A DNA stretch of 16,144 bases from JANWHZ01 sp035545555. GTDB taxonomy: Bacteria > Patescibacteriota > Saccharimonadia > Saccharimonadales > UBA4665. Below are positions 1 to 8,600 of this stretch, piece after piece (positions within the stretch are counted from its first letter, which is position 1; every line of letters starts with the position of its first letter). Location: positions 1 to 16,144 of the forward strand of contig DASZYD010000038.1 in assembly GCA_035545555.1 (NCBI GenBank), in the 5' to 3' direction. The translations under genes were made by a program, and so were the position numbers. The notes beneath the pieces are model-generated. The model saw nothing but the letters and a program-made list of their open reading frames with translations. It made no database searches and was not told the DNA's origin.

Positions 1-123
1 ATCACCGACCACCGCATCGGGTATTCCCGCAGTAACATCCCGGGCGCACTGAACGGCGATATTGATGACCTCATCGAACGCTTACAGGCGGCTGAGCACG
101 AGCTGCTCAGCCGCGAGACCTAA
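1..123 (+). CDS. prfA: Peptide chain release factor 1 (RF1), C-terminal end only
   Basis: This is the last 40 codons of a gene that begins before the window, read in frame 1 and ending at TAA 121-123. The peptide opens ITDHRIGYSRSNI and continues with GALNGDIDDLIERLQAAE. This matches the C-terminal tail of class I release factor RF1, where TDHRI...L...ldGdLdelIeaL is conserved after the GGQ domain. RF1 reads UAA and UAG stop codons and triggers hydrolysis of peptidyl-tRNA on the ribosome. The GGQ and PxT motifs lie outside the window. The call is supported by the next gene, prmC, which methylates the GGQ glutamine and commonly sits directly downstream of prfA. RF2 is less likely because its tail lacks the TDHR signature. 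Confidence 0.88.
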   Translation: MTDHRIGYSRSNIPGALNGDIDDLIERLQAAEHELLSRET

Positions 124-144
124 GGCGCTGCAGGCCATACAGTA

Positions 145-1002
145 ATGGCAGCCATAACGATCGCCAGTTTTCTCCGCATGGCAACACAGCAGCTATCGGC
201 GGCCGGCATCACCACCGCACGGCTGGATACCCTCGTGCTGCTTGGTGACGAACTGAACAAAAACAGTGCTCAGCTTCTCGCGGCCCCCGAGACTATACTT
301 AGTACCGCACAGCAGAAAGTGCTCATCCGTCAACTTGCGCGCCGCGCCGAGCATGAGCCCCTTGCCTACATACGCGGCCATGCAGCGTTTTATGGCCGCA
401 CATTTGCCATTAACCGGCACGTTCTGGTGCCGCGGCCGGAGTCCGAGACAATAATCGATCTGTTCAAGGAGCTGGCGGGACAGGCAGCAAACGCCAACGA
501 GGCGGTGCTGCAGGTTGCCGATGTTGGCACCGGCTCAGGAATTTTGGCTATCACTGCCAAACTTGAAGTCCCCCGGGCTACGGTGTACGGCATTGATATT
601 GACCCGGCGTGCGTCCAGCTAGCGTCGCACAATGCAAAGCAGCTTGGAGCTGCTATCGAGTGCATGCAAGGCGATCTCTTGGAACCGCTGCGTGTACAGC
701 ACCGACAACCTACCATCCTACTCTGTAACCTTCCCTATGTGCCGACCGATTATCCAATAAACCAGGCAGCGACGCACGAGCCGCAACCAGCCATCTTTGG
801 CGGTACCGACGGCCTAGACCTGTATCGTGCTCTCTTTGCGCAGTTGGAACATATAGCTTGGCCGGCGTATGTACTCGCCGAATCTCTGCCAGCGCAGCAT
901 GTAGTACTCACCCGCATCGCGCACGACAGTAACTTTGTGCTCACTCAGACTCAGGATTTTATACAGGTATTTAGAAAAGCCCCGGAATCGTCTGCGTTGT
1001 AG
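145..1002 (+). CDS. prmC: Release factor glutamine-N5 methyltransferase PrmC (HemK)
   Basis: PrmC transfers a methyl group from S-adenosylmethionine to the GGQ glutamine of RF1/RF2, improving termination. The protein is 285 aa, close to the usual ~280. The N-terminal helical domain (about 1-70) contains the typical AxxxLxxAGIxxARLD pattern. EPLAYIRG is at 71-78 and VPRPESE at 95-101. SAM-binding motif I, DVGTGSG, is at 126-132, and the acidic loop GIDID is at 149-153. The substrate-binding motif is NLPY at 195-198, where most PrmC proteins have NPPY. The conserved GG.DGLDLYR segment follows. The first ATG is chosen because the N-terminal family pattern begins there. It lies 21 bp after the prfA stop with no clear Shine-Dalgarno, so read-through transcription from prfA is expected. 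The 3' end overlaps the convergent HtrA gene by 32 bp. Confidence 0.93.
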   Translation: MAAITIASFLRMATQQLSAAGITTARLDTLVLLGDELNKNSAQLLAAPETILSTAQQKVLIRQLARRAEHEPLAYIRGHAAFYGRTFAINRHVLVPRPESETIIDLFKELAGQAANANEAVLQVADVGTGSGILAITAKLEVPRATVYGIDIDPACVQLASHNAKQLGAAIECMQGDLLEPLRVQHRQPTILLCNLPYVPTDYPINQAATHEPQPAIFGGTDGLDLYRALFAQLEHIAWPAYVLAESLPAQHVVLTRIAHDSNFVLTQTQDFIQVFRKAPESSAL

Positions 1003-2323
1003 TATTACTCGTGTTCGTATCGGCCGGCGTCGCGCCGAGCGTTACGTTGAGCTGCTTCGTCTTGCCGCTTCGCACGATGGTCAGCGTTATCGTTTGCCCG
1101 ACTTTGTCTTTATCGATCATCGCCGTCAGGCTGTTGTTCTGGTCGATTGCCGTACCGTCTATCTTCGTAATGATATCGCCGGCCTGCAGACCGGCTTTGG
1201 CGGCCGGGCCGTTGGCGATGATGGGGTCCTGACCGAGCACGCCGACGGGCGGGATCCAGGCGCCTCGCGTCGTGCTGAGGCTGTATTGTTGCGCCACGTC
1301 GTCGGTTACAGGTACGTAATAGACACCGATGTAGGGCTGCTGGAACTTGCCGGTGCTCTCGACCTGTTGGATTAACCCAATGACGTCGTTGATGGGAATC
1401 GAGAAGCCGATGTTTTGCGCATCACCGGCAATAGCCGTGTTAATGCCGATTACCTGACCATTCATGTTAACCAGCGGCCCGCCGGAGTTGCCTTCGTTAA
1501 TCGCGGCATCTGTCTGGAACAAGTCATCAAGATTTTCGCTGGCCTGGCTGCCATCGGAGCTGCCTGCCTGCACGCTGCGGCCATACCCCGAAATGATACC
1601 GGAGGTCACGGTGTTCTGGAACTGCCCAAGCGCGTTTCCGATGGCCACTACTGCATCACCCACCTGTACCTTGCTCGAATCGCCCAGCACGGCCGGCACT
1701 AGTTTTTTGCCCTCTGTGTTATTCACCTTCAGGAAAGCGATGTCCAAGCTGCTGCTGTCGCTGGTGCGCCCGAGCACCGACACGTCCTTTAACTGCGTGC
1801 CGTCCGACAGCGTCACACTAACGCTGGTCGTGCCATCGGGCACCACATGGCGGTTGGTAATAATCAGGCCGCTGCTGGTGAGAATAATACCGGTACCGGC
1901 ACTCTGTTCAGATTGTGGCAGCCCATAGCTAAAGTAGCTGCTGCCCTGGGTCGTGCTGGTGACGTTTACTGACACCACGCTTGGCCCGACTGTCTGCGCA
2001 ATACTATTGATCAGCTGACTCTCGCTGGTCACGACCTGCTTTTGCGGGCTGGTCGTACCTGTGAGAATGTCATCACCATTGGCGCGGTGCGTAGCGCCCA
2101 ACCAGCCCGCGCCGTAGCCGACAACTGCACTCACCAAGATACCAGCGATTATAAGTACACCGCTCCGGTTGAGTGCCGGCTTGTACTTTCCAATGACATA
2201 CTTCACGCGCTCCACGGCAGCCGGCAACGGCAGCCGATGCGTCGTAACGCCGGAGGACACACTGTGTTCACGTGCCTCGGGCGTAGCCTTGGCCCCGCTT
2301 TTGTTGGTATCAGCCTCACCCAT
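971..2323 (-). CDS. HtrA/DegP-type trypsin-like serine protease with one PDZ domain, membrane-anchored
   Basis: This envelope quality-control protease should degrade or trim misfolded exported proteins. The 450-aa protein has a ~53-aa basic, polar N-terminus, one membrane segment at about 54-76, a short linker, an S1C chymotrypsin-fold domain at about 100-310 and a PDZ domain at about 330-430. The full catalytic triad is visible: His159 in TNRHV, Asp194 in SSLDIAFLKV and Ser280 in NEGNSGGP. The PDZ core includes GPAAKAGLQAGDII and a later VRSGK strand. A Thr/Asn-rich tail ends in IPGLF. The catalytic domain should lie outside the membrane (inference from a type II signal anchor). An SD-like AGGGAGG lies 6 nt before the ATG and overlaps the stop of the upstream membrane gene, so the two should be co-transcribed and translationally coupled. 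DegP, DegQ and DegS cannot be told apart here; the single PDZ and N-terminal anchor resemble DegS and Gram-positive HtrA. Confidence 0.94.
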   Translation of the reverse strand: MGEADTNKSGAKATPEAREHSVSSGVTTHRLPLPAAVERVKYVIGKYKPALNRSGVLIIAGILVSAVVGYGAGWLGATHRANGDDILTGTTSPQKQVVTSESQLINSIAQTVGPSVVSVNVTSTTQGSSYFSYGLPQSEQSAGTGIILTSSGLIITNRHVVPDGTTSVSVTLSDGTQLKDVSVLGRTSDSSSLDIAFLKVNNTEGKKLVPAVLGDSSKVQVGDAVVAIGNALGQFQNTVTSGIISGYGRSVQAGSSDGSQASENLDDLFQTDAAINEGNSGGPLVNMNGQVIGINTAIAGDAQNIGFSIPINDVIGLIQQVESTGKFQQPYIGVYYVPVTDDVAQQYSLSTTRGAWIPPVGVLGQDPIIANGPAAKAGLQAGDIITKIDGTAIDQNNSLTAMIDKDKVGQTITLTIVRSGKTKQLNVTLGATPADTNTSNTTTQTIPGLF

Positions 2324-2329
2324 CAGGAA

Positions 2330-2336
2330 CCTCCCT
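2330..2336 (-). promoter_or_regulatory. Strong Shine-Dalgarno of the HtrA gene, overlapping the upstream stop codon
   Basis: On the minus strand, AGGGAGG is followed by 6 nt and the HtrA ATG. The first two bases, AG, are the end of the TAG stop (2335-2337) of the preceding membrane-protein gene. This is the strongest ribosome-binding site at any start in the window. It fits re-initiation or coupled translation inside an operon. Confidence 0.75.
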
Positions 2337-3093
2337 ATACTACTTTGTCGCCCCAGTCCGAGAACGCCAGAATGATGATGACTGCTGCCATAATGATGAA
2401 AAGCAGCTGGCGGCGGACCCCTACGCTCAACCGGTCGCTATGGTCGAGGTAGTAGAGTACGGCTAAACCATAGCCAATCATGCTGAGAATTAGCGTAGGT
2501 TGTGCGATGATACCATAAAAGAGCAGCCAGTGGCCGAGTATCCAGACCACGGCGGCACCAAAATAGGCCCACAGATACGACAACAGTTTGCTATATGGTT
2601 CATCAAAGTTATCAAAAAAGTGCCGGGCGGCCACATAACATATGACGCCTGCAAAAAACAAAAGCCCGTACAACGGGCCGTCCGACCATACTAAAAAGAG
2701 CGCCATCAATCCGCACAGCTGCCCCAGCATTGCCTGCAGCGCTACCATAAGCGTGCCGGTCGCCGGCTTGATGATCAGGAGCCAGACGGCATACAATGCC
2801 GCCCAGAGGAGCTGGAGGTAGCCGCTCTGGGTGCTGGCAATGAACGCGACGGTCGATATGCCGATGGTAAGATCGACGGCATTCGCCCGGATCATAACCG
2901 GCCAGAACCGTGGCCGGACCGCAAACATCCGCCACTTGCTGAGTAGTACCAGAACGAGGGCTATTTGCACAAACCCGCCCTGCAGGCGAACCAATGCCAG
3001 CACCGCCAGCGGCAGCGCAATCATCAGGGCGATATGCAGCACCTGCGAGAATCCATGAGCCGGCTTCAGCCGGGCCACCAAAAGCCTCATCAT
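2335..3093 (-). CDS. Polytopic integral membrane protein of unknown function
   Basis: I do not recognise a characterised family. The product is ~250 aa and strongly hydrophobic throughout, with about eight membrane segments separated by short polar loops (for example KWRMFAVRPRFWP near 55-67 and RHFFDNFDEPYSK near 155-167). It ends with a short polar SDWGDKVV after the last segment. There are no catalytic motifs, nucleotide-binding motifs or paired charged residues typical of a known transporter class. ATG 3093 is preferred because AGGTGG lies 5 nt upstream of it. A GTG at 3102 would add three residues, and an ATG at 3090 is also possible. It is the first gene of an operon with the HtrA protease, 11 bp apart. 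This suggests an envelope role, perhaps as a partner or substrate of the protease, but only the arrangement supports that. Confidence 0.8.
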   Translation of the reverse strand: MMRLLVARLKPAHGFSQVLHIALMIALPLAVLALVRLQGGFVQIALVLVLLSKWRMFAVRPRFWPVMIRANAVDLTIGISTVAFIASTQSGYLQLLWAALYAVWLLIIKPATGTLMVALQAMLGQLCGLMALFLVWSDGPLYGLLFFAGVICYVAARHFFDNFDEPYSKLLSYLWAYFGAAVVWILGHWLLFYGIIAQPTLILSMIGYGLAVLYYLDHSDRLSVGVRRQLLFIIMAAVIIILAFSDWGDKVV

Positions 3094-3104
3094 TGTCACC
3101 ACCT

Positions 3105-3133
3105 ATTATACGGGCGGCATTGGGCTTTGTATA
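3105..3133 (-). promoter_or_regulatory. Probable sigma-70-type promoter for the membrane protein-HtrA operon
   Basis: On the minus strand there is a perfect -10 box TATAAT (3105-3110), a 17-bp spacer and TATACA (3128-3133), which matches the -35 consensus TTGACA at four of six positions. A start site about 7 nt after the -10 box would fall near 3098. That leaves a leader of only about 5 nt before ATG 3093 and cuts off the AGGTGG sequence. Expression may therefore be nearly leaderless. Confidence 0.6.
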
Positions 3134-3234
3134 GCCTAGGCGGCCACCCCACTGACGTGATGCCGGGTGACGTCTGGTACTATCCGGCTAGCCAGCGATC
3201 ATTCTCAGAATTTCGCGAACCGCAGCCGATAGCG

Positions 3235-3240
3235 TACAAT
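3235..3240 (+). promoter_or_regulatory. Candidate -10 box of lepB placed 7 nt before the start codon
   Basis: TACAAT matches TATAAT at five of six positions and ends 7 nt before the lepB ATG. If used, it would place the transcription start at or next to the A of the ATG, giving a leaderless mRNA. No good -35 is visible 16-18 bp upstream. The extended -10-like TGGTACTAT at 3175-3183 is an alternative that would leave a leader of roughly 55-60 nt. Confidence 0.4.
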
Positions 3241-3247
3241 CATAGGA

Positions 3248-3922
3248 ATGGAAGAAAAACCAGGCATGCCCGCCGGGATGCCCATACAGGCGCCGCAACA
3301 ACCAGCGCCAGTCTCCGGTACCACCACCGAGCCACGGCCTGTGTCGCGCCTGGCTGATATTGTCTCCACGCTCTTTGCAGTCGTCGCGGCACTCGGCCTG
3401 GCGCTCTGCCTCATCGCGTTTGTGTTTCAGTCGTACCAGGTAGACGGCCCGAGCATGGAAAACACACTACAAAACAACGACCGGTTGATTGTCTGGAAAG
3501 TGCCACGCACTTGGGCCCACATCACCGGCCACGCGTACGTGCCTGATCGCGGCGATATCATTATCTTTACTGAGAACAATCTGGCAGCATACGGCCAAAC
3601 CGACGTCAAGCAGCTAGTAAAACGGGTCATTGGGCTGCCGGGCGATCGGGTGGTCGTCCAGAACGGCGTCGTGACCATCTATAACAAGCAACATCCTGGC
3701 GGCTTCGAGCCCGATAAAACCCTGCCGTACGGCAAGACACATCCGCTGCCCATAACGTCAGGTAACATCGACATTACGCTCGGCAAGGGTCAGATATTCG
3801 TGTGTGGCGACAACCGCACCGATTCGCTCGATTCGCGCGCCTTTGGCCCGGTCGATGTGAAAGACATCGTCGGCAAACTCGTTTTGCGCATCTATCCGCT
3901 CAATACGGTCGAGCGGTTCTAG
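3248..3922 (+). CDS. lepB: Signal peptidase I
   Basis: This membrane-bound Ser/Lys protease removes signal peptides from proteins exported by the Sec route. The 224-aa protein has a Pro-rich cytoplasmic N-terminus (about 1-36), a single membrane segment at about 37-61 and then the S26 catalytic domain outside the membrane. Box B contains the nucleophile Ser69 in DGPSMENTL. Box D is KRVIGLPGD, with general base Lys125. Box E, GDNRTDSLDSRAFGPV, starts at 187. A single N-terminal membrane segment is the Gram-positive-style arrangement; E. coli LepB has two. The start is the only ATG before the membrane segment with enough room, 7 nt after a -10-like box. The stop lies 7 bp from the convergent parB stop. 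The two giant exported proteins in this window are plausible clients, which is inference. Confidence 0.95.
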   Translation: MEEKPGMPAGMPIQAPQQPAPVSGTTTEPRPVSRLADIVSTLFAVVAALGLALCLIAFVFQSYQVDGPSMENTLQNNDRLIVWKVPRTWAHITGHAYVPDRGDIIIFTENNLAAYGQTDVKQLVKRVIGLPGDRVVVQNGVVTIYNKQHPGGFEPDKTLPYGKTHPLPITSGNIDITLGKGQIFVCGDNRTDSLDSRAFGPVDVKDIVGKLVLRIYPLNTVERF

Positions 3923-3929
3923 CCCGCGG

Positions 3930-4799
3930 TTACTTTTTCTGCAAGAGAGTGATAAGGCGCTGCAGCTCGTCATCTGATTTGAAACTGATTTCAAGCCGGC
4001 CCCCATGTGCAGTGCGGCGGATATGCACCGGCGTCCGGAAGTGCGTGCTCAACGCTTTTGTCTCGGGCGTTTCGGTCGAGACACGCTGCCGTACGACCTG
4101 CTCGCTTTGCACCCCTGCCTTCACACCCGTGACGTACCGCTCGGCCTGGCGAACCGACCAGCCCTGCTGCTCAATGCCGGCCAGCAGCGACAGTTGTTTA
4201 GCCGGGTATTCTTTCAGCGCCAATATGGCCCGCGCATGCCCCTCGCTGATACGGTGTTGTTCCAGTGCGTCCCGCGCAGCTGCGGGCAGTTGCAGCAGCC
4301 GGACGATATTGACCACCGTAGACGGTGCCTTGCCCAGGCGCTTTGCAATTGCCTCGTAGCCCAAATTGAACTGCTGGTGCAGCCGCTCGATAGATACCGC
4401 CTGCTCCATGGGCGCCAGGTCGACGCGCTGGACGTTCTCGACCAAGGCAATCTCCAGCTGCTCCAGCTCCTGCAGGCTCCGCACGATTGCCGGCAGTGAC
4501 GGCAGTCCGGCCAGCTTGGCGGCACGCCAGCGGCGCTCTCCCGCGATTATGCGGTACGTGCCGTCGCCCGCCGGGGTTACCACTAAGGGCAATAGCACAC
4601 CGTGTGTGCGGATCGAATCGGCCAGTTCGGCAAGCGCCGTCTCGTCAAAATGCTGGCGCGGCTGGTCGCTGCGCGGCAGCAATGCGTCGGTGGCCAGCTT
4701 TTGCACCCGCTCATCCTCGCCGACCAGAATGGAGCTGTCAAAGTCCTGTGGAATAAGCGCGTCAAAACCGCGGCCTAGCCCATGGAGTGGCTTACTCAT
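3930..4799 (-). CDS. parB: Chromosome partitioning protein ParB (Spo0J family)
   Basis: ParB binds parS sites near the replication origin, spreads along DNA as a CTP-dependent clamp and works with the ATPase ParA to segregate chromosomes. The 289-aa protein has all three usual parts. The N-terminal peptide GLGRGFDALIP (about 7-17) is the family's typical ParA-contacting region. The ParB/sulfiredoxin-like domain carries the Arg-rich box GERRWRA at 87-93 and ENVQRVDLAPMEQA from 121, the counterpart of the common ENVQREDLNPIEEA. A helix-turn-helix follows (about 135-170), with YEAIAKRLGKAPSTVVNIVRLL. The short C-terminal dimerization domain ends in DDELQRLITLLQKK. The start ATG overlaps the parA stop in an ATGA arrangement, so the pair is translationally coupled. 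No parS sequence was found in the window. Confidence 0.95.
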   Translation of the reverse strand: MSKPLHGLGRGFDALIPQDFDSSILVGEDERVQKLATDALLPRSDQPRQHFDETALAELADSIRTHGVLLPLVVTPAGDGTYRIIAGERRWRAAKLAGLPSLPAIVRSLQELEQLEIALVENVQRVDLAPMEQAVSIERLHQQFNLGYEAIAKRLGKAPSTVVNIVRLLQLPAAARDALEQHRISEGHARAILALKEYPAKQLSLLAGIEQQGWSVRQAERYVTGVKAGVQSEQVVRQRVSTETPETKALSTHFRTPVHIRRTAHGGRLEISFKSDDELQRLITLLQKK

Positions 4800-5563
4800 T
4801 TCTTTCGCCCCTTCGCGCGGTCATGCACTTCTTTGGCGAGCTTCTTGTATGCGCGTGCGCCCTTGCTCCATTTGTCATAGCCCTCTATGGATTTACCGTG
4901 GCTCGGTGCCTCTGCCAAACGCACGTTCCGCGGGATAACTGTTTCGAAAACCTTGTCGCCAAAATGGCGCTCCACTTCCTGCCGCACCTGTGTTGAGAGT
5001 GTGGTCCGGGTATCGTACATCGTTAAGAGTACCCCCAGCAGTTCAAGCGACGGGTTGAGGCCGGCCCGCACCATCTGCACCACCTGCAATAGTTGGCTCA
5101 GCCCCTCGAGCGCGTAATACTCCGCCTGCACCGGGATGAGCAGACTATCCGCGGCCGTCAGCGCGTTGACCGTAAGCAAGCTCAGCGCCGGCGGGCAGTC
5201 GATCAGGACATAGTCGTGCGCAGCCGGCGCCAGAGCCTGCTTGAGGGTTTGCTCCCGGCCCGGCTGGCTGACCAGCTCCACCTCAAGTGCAGCCAGCCGG
5301 GCATCTGTCGGCAACACGTAGATATTGTGTCCGGCTTCCTTCAGCGCCTCGGTCATCCCGGCGTTTTGGAGCAGTACTTCATAGGTTCCCGGCTCGTTTT
5401 CGGCCTTCGCCACTCCAAGCCCGCTCGTCGTATTCGCCTGAGGGTCGAGGTCGACCACCAAGACCGATTGGCCCTGTTTCGCCAAATACGCCGCCAGGTT
5501 AATAGCCGTGGTCGTCTTACCAACGCCCCCTTTTTGGTTCAAGATCGCGATGATGTGACTCAT
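4796..5563 (-). CDS. parA: Chromosome partitioning ATPase ParA (Soj family)
   Basis: This Walker-type ATPase binds the nucleoid as an ATP dimer and moves ParB-parS complexes. The 255-aa length is typical of chromosomal Soj/ParA proteins without an N-terminal DNA-binding extension. The deviant Walker A motif KGGVGKTTT is at 11-19, with the signature lysine at 11. The A' motif DLDPQAN is at 38-44. Walker B, VLIDCPPALS, is near 118-127. IPRNVRLAEAPSHGKSI, near residue 210, is highly characteristic of Soj proteins. The basic C-terminus DRAKGRKK may help DNA binding. The ATG is preceded by AGGTAGGT, which could act as a ribosome-binding site. The parAB order and 4-bp overlap are standard. The upstream neighbour on the same strand is the kelch protein gene, which ends 69 bp before this start, so read-through is possible. 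Confidence 0.96.
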   Translation of the reverse strand: MSHIIAILNQKGGVGKTTTAINLAAYLAKQGQSVLVVDLDPQANTTSGLGVAKAENEPGTYEVLLQNAGMTEALKEAGHNIYVLPTDARLAALEVELVSQPGREQTLKQALAPAAHDYVLIDCPPALSLLTVNALTAADSLLIPVQAEYYALEGLSQLLQVVQMVRAGLNPSLELLGVLLTMYDTRTTLSTQVRQEVERHFGDKVFETVIPRNVRLAEAPSHGKSIEGYDKWSKGARAYKKLAKEVHDRAKGRKK

Positions 5564-5592
5564 ACCTACCTGTTTGTCTGCCCTCGTTTATA
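5564..5592 (-). promoter_or_regulatory. parA leader: SD-like AGGTAGGT and candidate -10 box TATAAA
   Basis: On the minus strand the sequence TATAAA (5587-5592) is followed by 15 nt and the SD-like AGGTAGGT (5564-5571) directly before the ATG. A start near 5580 would give a leader of about 17 nt. No good -35 hexamer appears 16-18 bp upstream, so the promoter is tentative. Unlike lepB and the kelch gene, parA keeps room for an SD sequence. Confidence 0.4.
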
Positions 5593-5632
5593 CTCAGCCT
5601 ATCATCTTTCGGCGCTGGCGTAAACAAAAGCC

Positions 5633-8600
5633 CTACGTGCCGCAGGTATCAAGCGGCTGGTAGGCCCCACTGCTGAAGAGTGCCCCGCCGCGCAAGCGTA
5701 CGTCTGGTGTTGGATGGCCGCTTGAGTAGTTGACCGTCACGTCAGTAAGATTCGCATCAGCACCGTTCACATCCGGGAACGAGGCGTCCTGCCTATCATC
5801 AAGCGTGATCAACAGCCAGATGTACCAGCCCTTACTGGGCGCCGATGGACACATCGCCGGACCGGTCGCAGCAGCCAGACTGCTCGCGGTGAGCGTTGGA
5901 CCGAACGACGCGTTGGTACCGGCCATCCGGTAGCTGATGGATGCACTCCCGCCGGGCAATGTCCCGTTATACGTAATGCTCGTCGCATAGAACTGATTGC
6001 CAAGGCTGATCAGTTTGCTGTAATGCCCCACGCGCGGGATACTGTTCAGCGGTGCATATTCGACCGTGTTATAGGTAGTAAATGAAGTGCTACTGTTATT
6101 ATCCCCACCATAGGCATATATATAGCCGTTGTAGGCCGCGACCGCAGGAGATGAACGTGCCGTATTTAAGCCAGTAGACGCTATAGCCCAGTCGCCAAGG
6201 TTGCCATTGGCAAGAACTGGTGCATACTGTATCTCACTTTGCGGCGGAGTCGTCGGCCAGCCGGCCTGACCACCGATCAGGTATATATAGCCGTTATATA
6301 TGGTCGCTTGCGCATAAACGCGTCGCGTAAGAAAGCTTGGCGCCTGCAACCACGTCCCGACATCACCCGTGCCACTATTAAGTGGAGCGTAGGTAACAAG
6401 GTCGAAGAACACATCGCCGCTGTTATACTGATAGCCGCCGAGTACGTACAAATACCCGTTGTAGGCTGTCACAGCTGTGCCAAGCAGACCAAATGGCAGT
6501 GCATTCGTGGCTGTGCTCCAGGAGCCAAGCGTGCCGTTAGCGTTGAATGATGCGTACCAGACGGTGCTACTATAGTTCCCGCAGCTCGACGGGTTAGATG
6601 TACAGCCACCGACGATGTACAAACGGCCATTGTATGCGGCCGAACCGAACTCCGCATCTCCTGAGCTCATCGACGTCGTCAGACACCACACGCTGTTGCC
6701 GCTGGCAAACGACGAGCATCCTGCTGGTGCCGATAAGCTTCCGTTAGCATTGATAGCGGCATACTGTACATCGTTATACACAGTAGTGTTAGTAACATCC
6801 TGACCGCCAAAGATATACATGTAGCCGTTGTAGGCAACGGCACCAAATGTTTCACGGCCGGTAGTAAAACTGGTCGCTACCGTCCAAGCCCCAATTGTTC
6901 CATTAGCGCTGATTGGGGAATATTGGACAGTATTGGAGACAGCTCCGCTAGTGGTGCCGCCGAGAATATAGAGATAGCCATTGTAGGCAATCCCCGGCGC
7001 AGCCGTTCGTCCTGTGGTAAAGCTGGTAGTCGTAGCCCAAGTACCGGTTGCTCCGCCGCCGCCATTGTTCACGCGGGCATACTGCACGTCGGTGTAATAG
7101 GTCGTGCCGTTGTAGCCGCCGGCAATATACATGCGCCCGGCGTACGCGGCAGTAGCAAAGCCTCTGCGCGTGGTGGAGAGTGTCGATCCGGTCACGGTCG
7201 ACCAGGTACCCACCGCGCCGCTCGCGGCAATCGGCGCATATTGGACGTCGTTATAGTACGTAGTGCCATTCCAACCGCCGAGTACGTACAAATACCCGTT
7301 TAGCGCCACAAGCCCGAACTGCCCGCGGCTCGTCGTAAAACTGGTCGTGCTCGTCAGCGTACCAAGTGCGCCGGTAGTCGGGTTGATGCTGGCATAATAC
7401 ACCGTTGCCGCTGTTGAGGTACAGGTCAGAGCGCCGGCCGTACACCCGCCGGCGATGTAAAGGTTGCCGCCATATGCCGTCACACCCATATACGCGGTCG
7501 CTGTTGCCAGCGTCGTCGAAGCAGTCGTCCAGGCACCGCTCATCGTCCCGTCCCTCGCGATGGCATGGTAATAAATCGCCGTCCGCAACGTACTGCCGTT
7601 GACGCCGCCTACCACGTACATGTAGTTGTCATATGCTACTGCCGCAAGACCATAGATCCCTGTAGTGAGGCTGTTCATGTTTGTATTCGACCAGGTGCCG
7701 ATGGTACCGTCTGAGTTGATAGGTGCCTTATAGACGGTCGCCACGTCGTTAGTGGTGGTCGTGCACGACGCATTGGCGCTGCTGCAGCCGCCGATTACAT
7801 ACATATATCCTTCGGTGGCAACGGCCGCGAACCAGGCCCGTGCGGTGGTAAATGACGTCATGCCCGTATTCGTAAAGGTGCCGATGGTACCGTCGCTGTT
7901 GATGGTAGCCGCGTAGATAGTATTTACCGGTGCGTTCGTGCCGTTATAGCCGCCCAGTACATACAGCCGCCCGTTGTAGGTGACTTCCTGCAAGCCGACG
8001 CGCGTCGTCGTAAATGCATTGCCGCTTGTGGTAAACGAGGTCGTGTAGCCTGCCGGATCAATCTTGGCATATTCGGTACTCGACAAATAATTCCCATTAT
8101 TGTCCTGGCCGCCCAAGGAATAGATATACCCGTTATAGGCCAGCGCCGGGCCGTACGTACGGTAGGTTGACTGGTTTGCAGTGGCCGTCCAACTGCCGAC
8201 AGAGCCGTTGGCATTGATGGGCGCATACTGGACGTCATTGTATGTCTCGGCACCACCCATCACATACAAGTAGCCGTTGTAGATAGTTACCCCCGGCCCA
8301 TCGCGACTATTCGTGAAGCTGGTGGTAGCAGTCCACGTGCCAACGGTACCATCACTGTTAATAGGCGCATATTGGACGTCGTTATAATACGTGCTCGTGC
8401 TCCAGTTGTAGCCGCCCATGACGTACAGGTAGCCGTTGTAGGCGACAGCACCAAAATGATAACGCGCCGTCGTAAAGCTTGTTGTGCTCGTCCAACTGCC
8501 GAGCGTACCATCTGCCTTGACCGGCGCATATTGGACGTCGTTATAGACGCTGGCGTCCTGTCCACCTAGTACATATATATAGCCGTTGTAGGCGACAGCG

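Larger units (their letters stand above)
3094..3247. promoter_or_regulatory. Divergent control region between the membrane protein-HtrA operon and lepB
   Basis: This 154-bp gene-free stretch lies between divergent start codons. It holds the minus-strand TATACA-17-TATAAT promoter. On the plus strand it holds an extended -10-like TGGTACTAT at 3175-3183 and a TACAAT at 3235-3240. The hexamer TGACGT occurs twice in direct orientation (3153-3158 and 3168-3173), 15 bp apart. No convincing hairpin or small ORF was seen. Confidence 0.55.

Noticed and set aside
935..1375. A 146-codon plus-strand frame running across the prmC/HtrA junction
   Set aside because: It is an Arg-rich shadow of the HtrA gene on the other strand. 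It shows no family motif and no plausible start context.
3923..3929. A possible bidirectional terminator between lepB and parB
   Set aside because: Only 7 bp separate the stop codons, and no stem-loop followed by a T run could be identified on either side.
5593..5632. A terminator after the kelch gene, before parA
   Set aside because: The short GGGC...GCC complementarity is too weak and lacks a T tract on the minus strand. Read-through into parA cannot be excluded, but no terminator can be supported.
6846..6862. tgtttcacggccgg resembles half of a parS site (TGTTTCACGTGAAACA)
   Set aside because: Only the left half matches. The right half is absent, so it is not a palindrome, and the sequence is explained by the kelch coding repeats. 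No full parS was found in the window.
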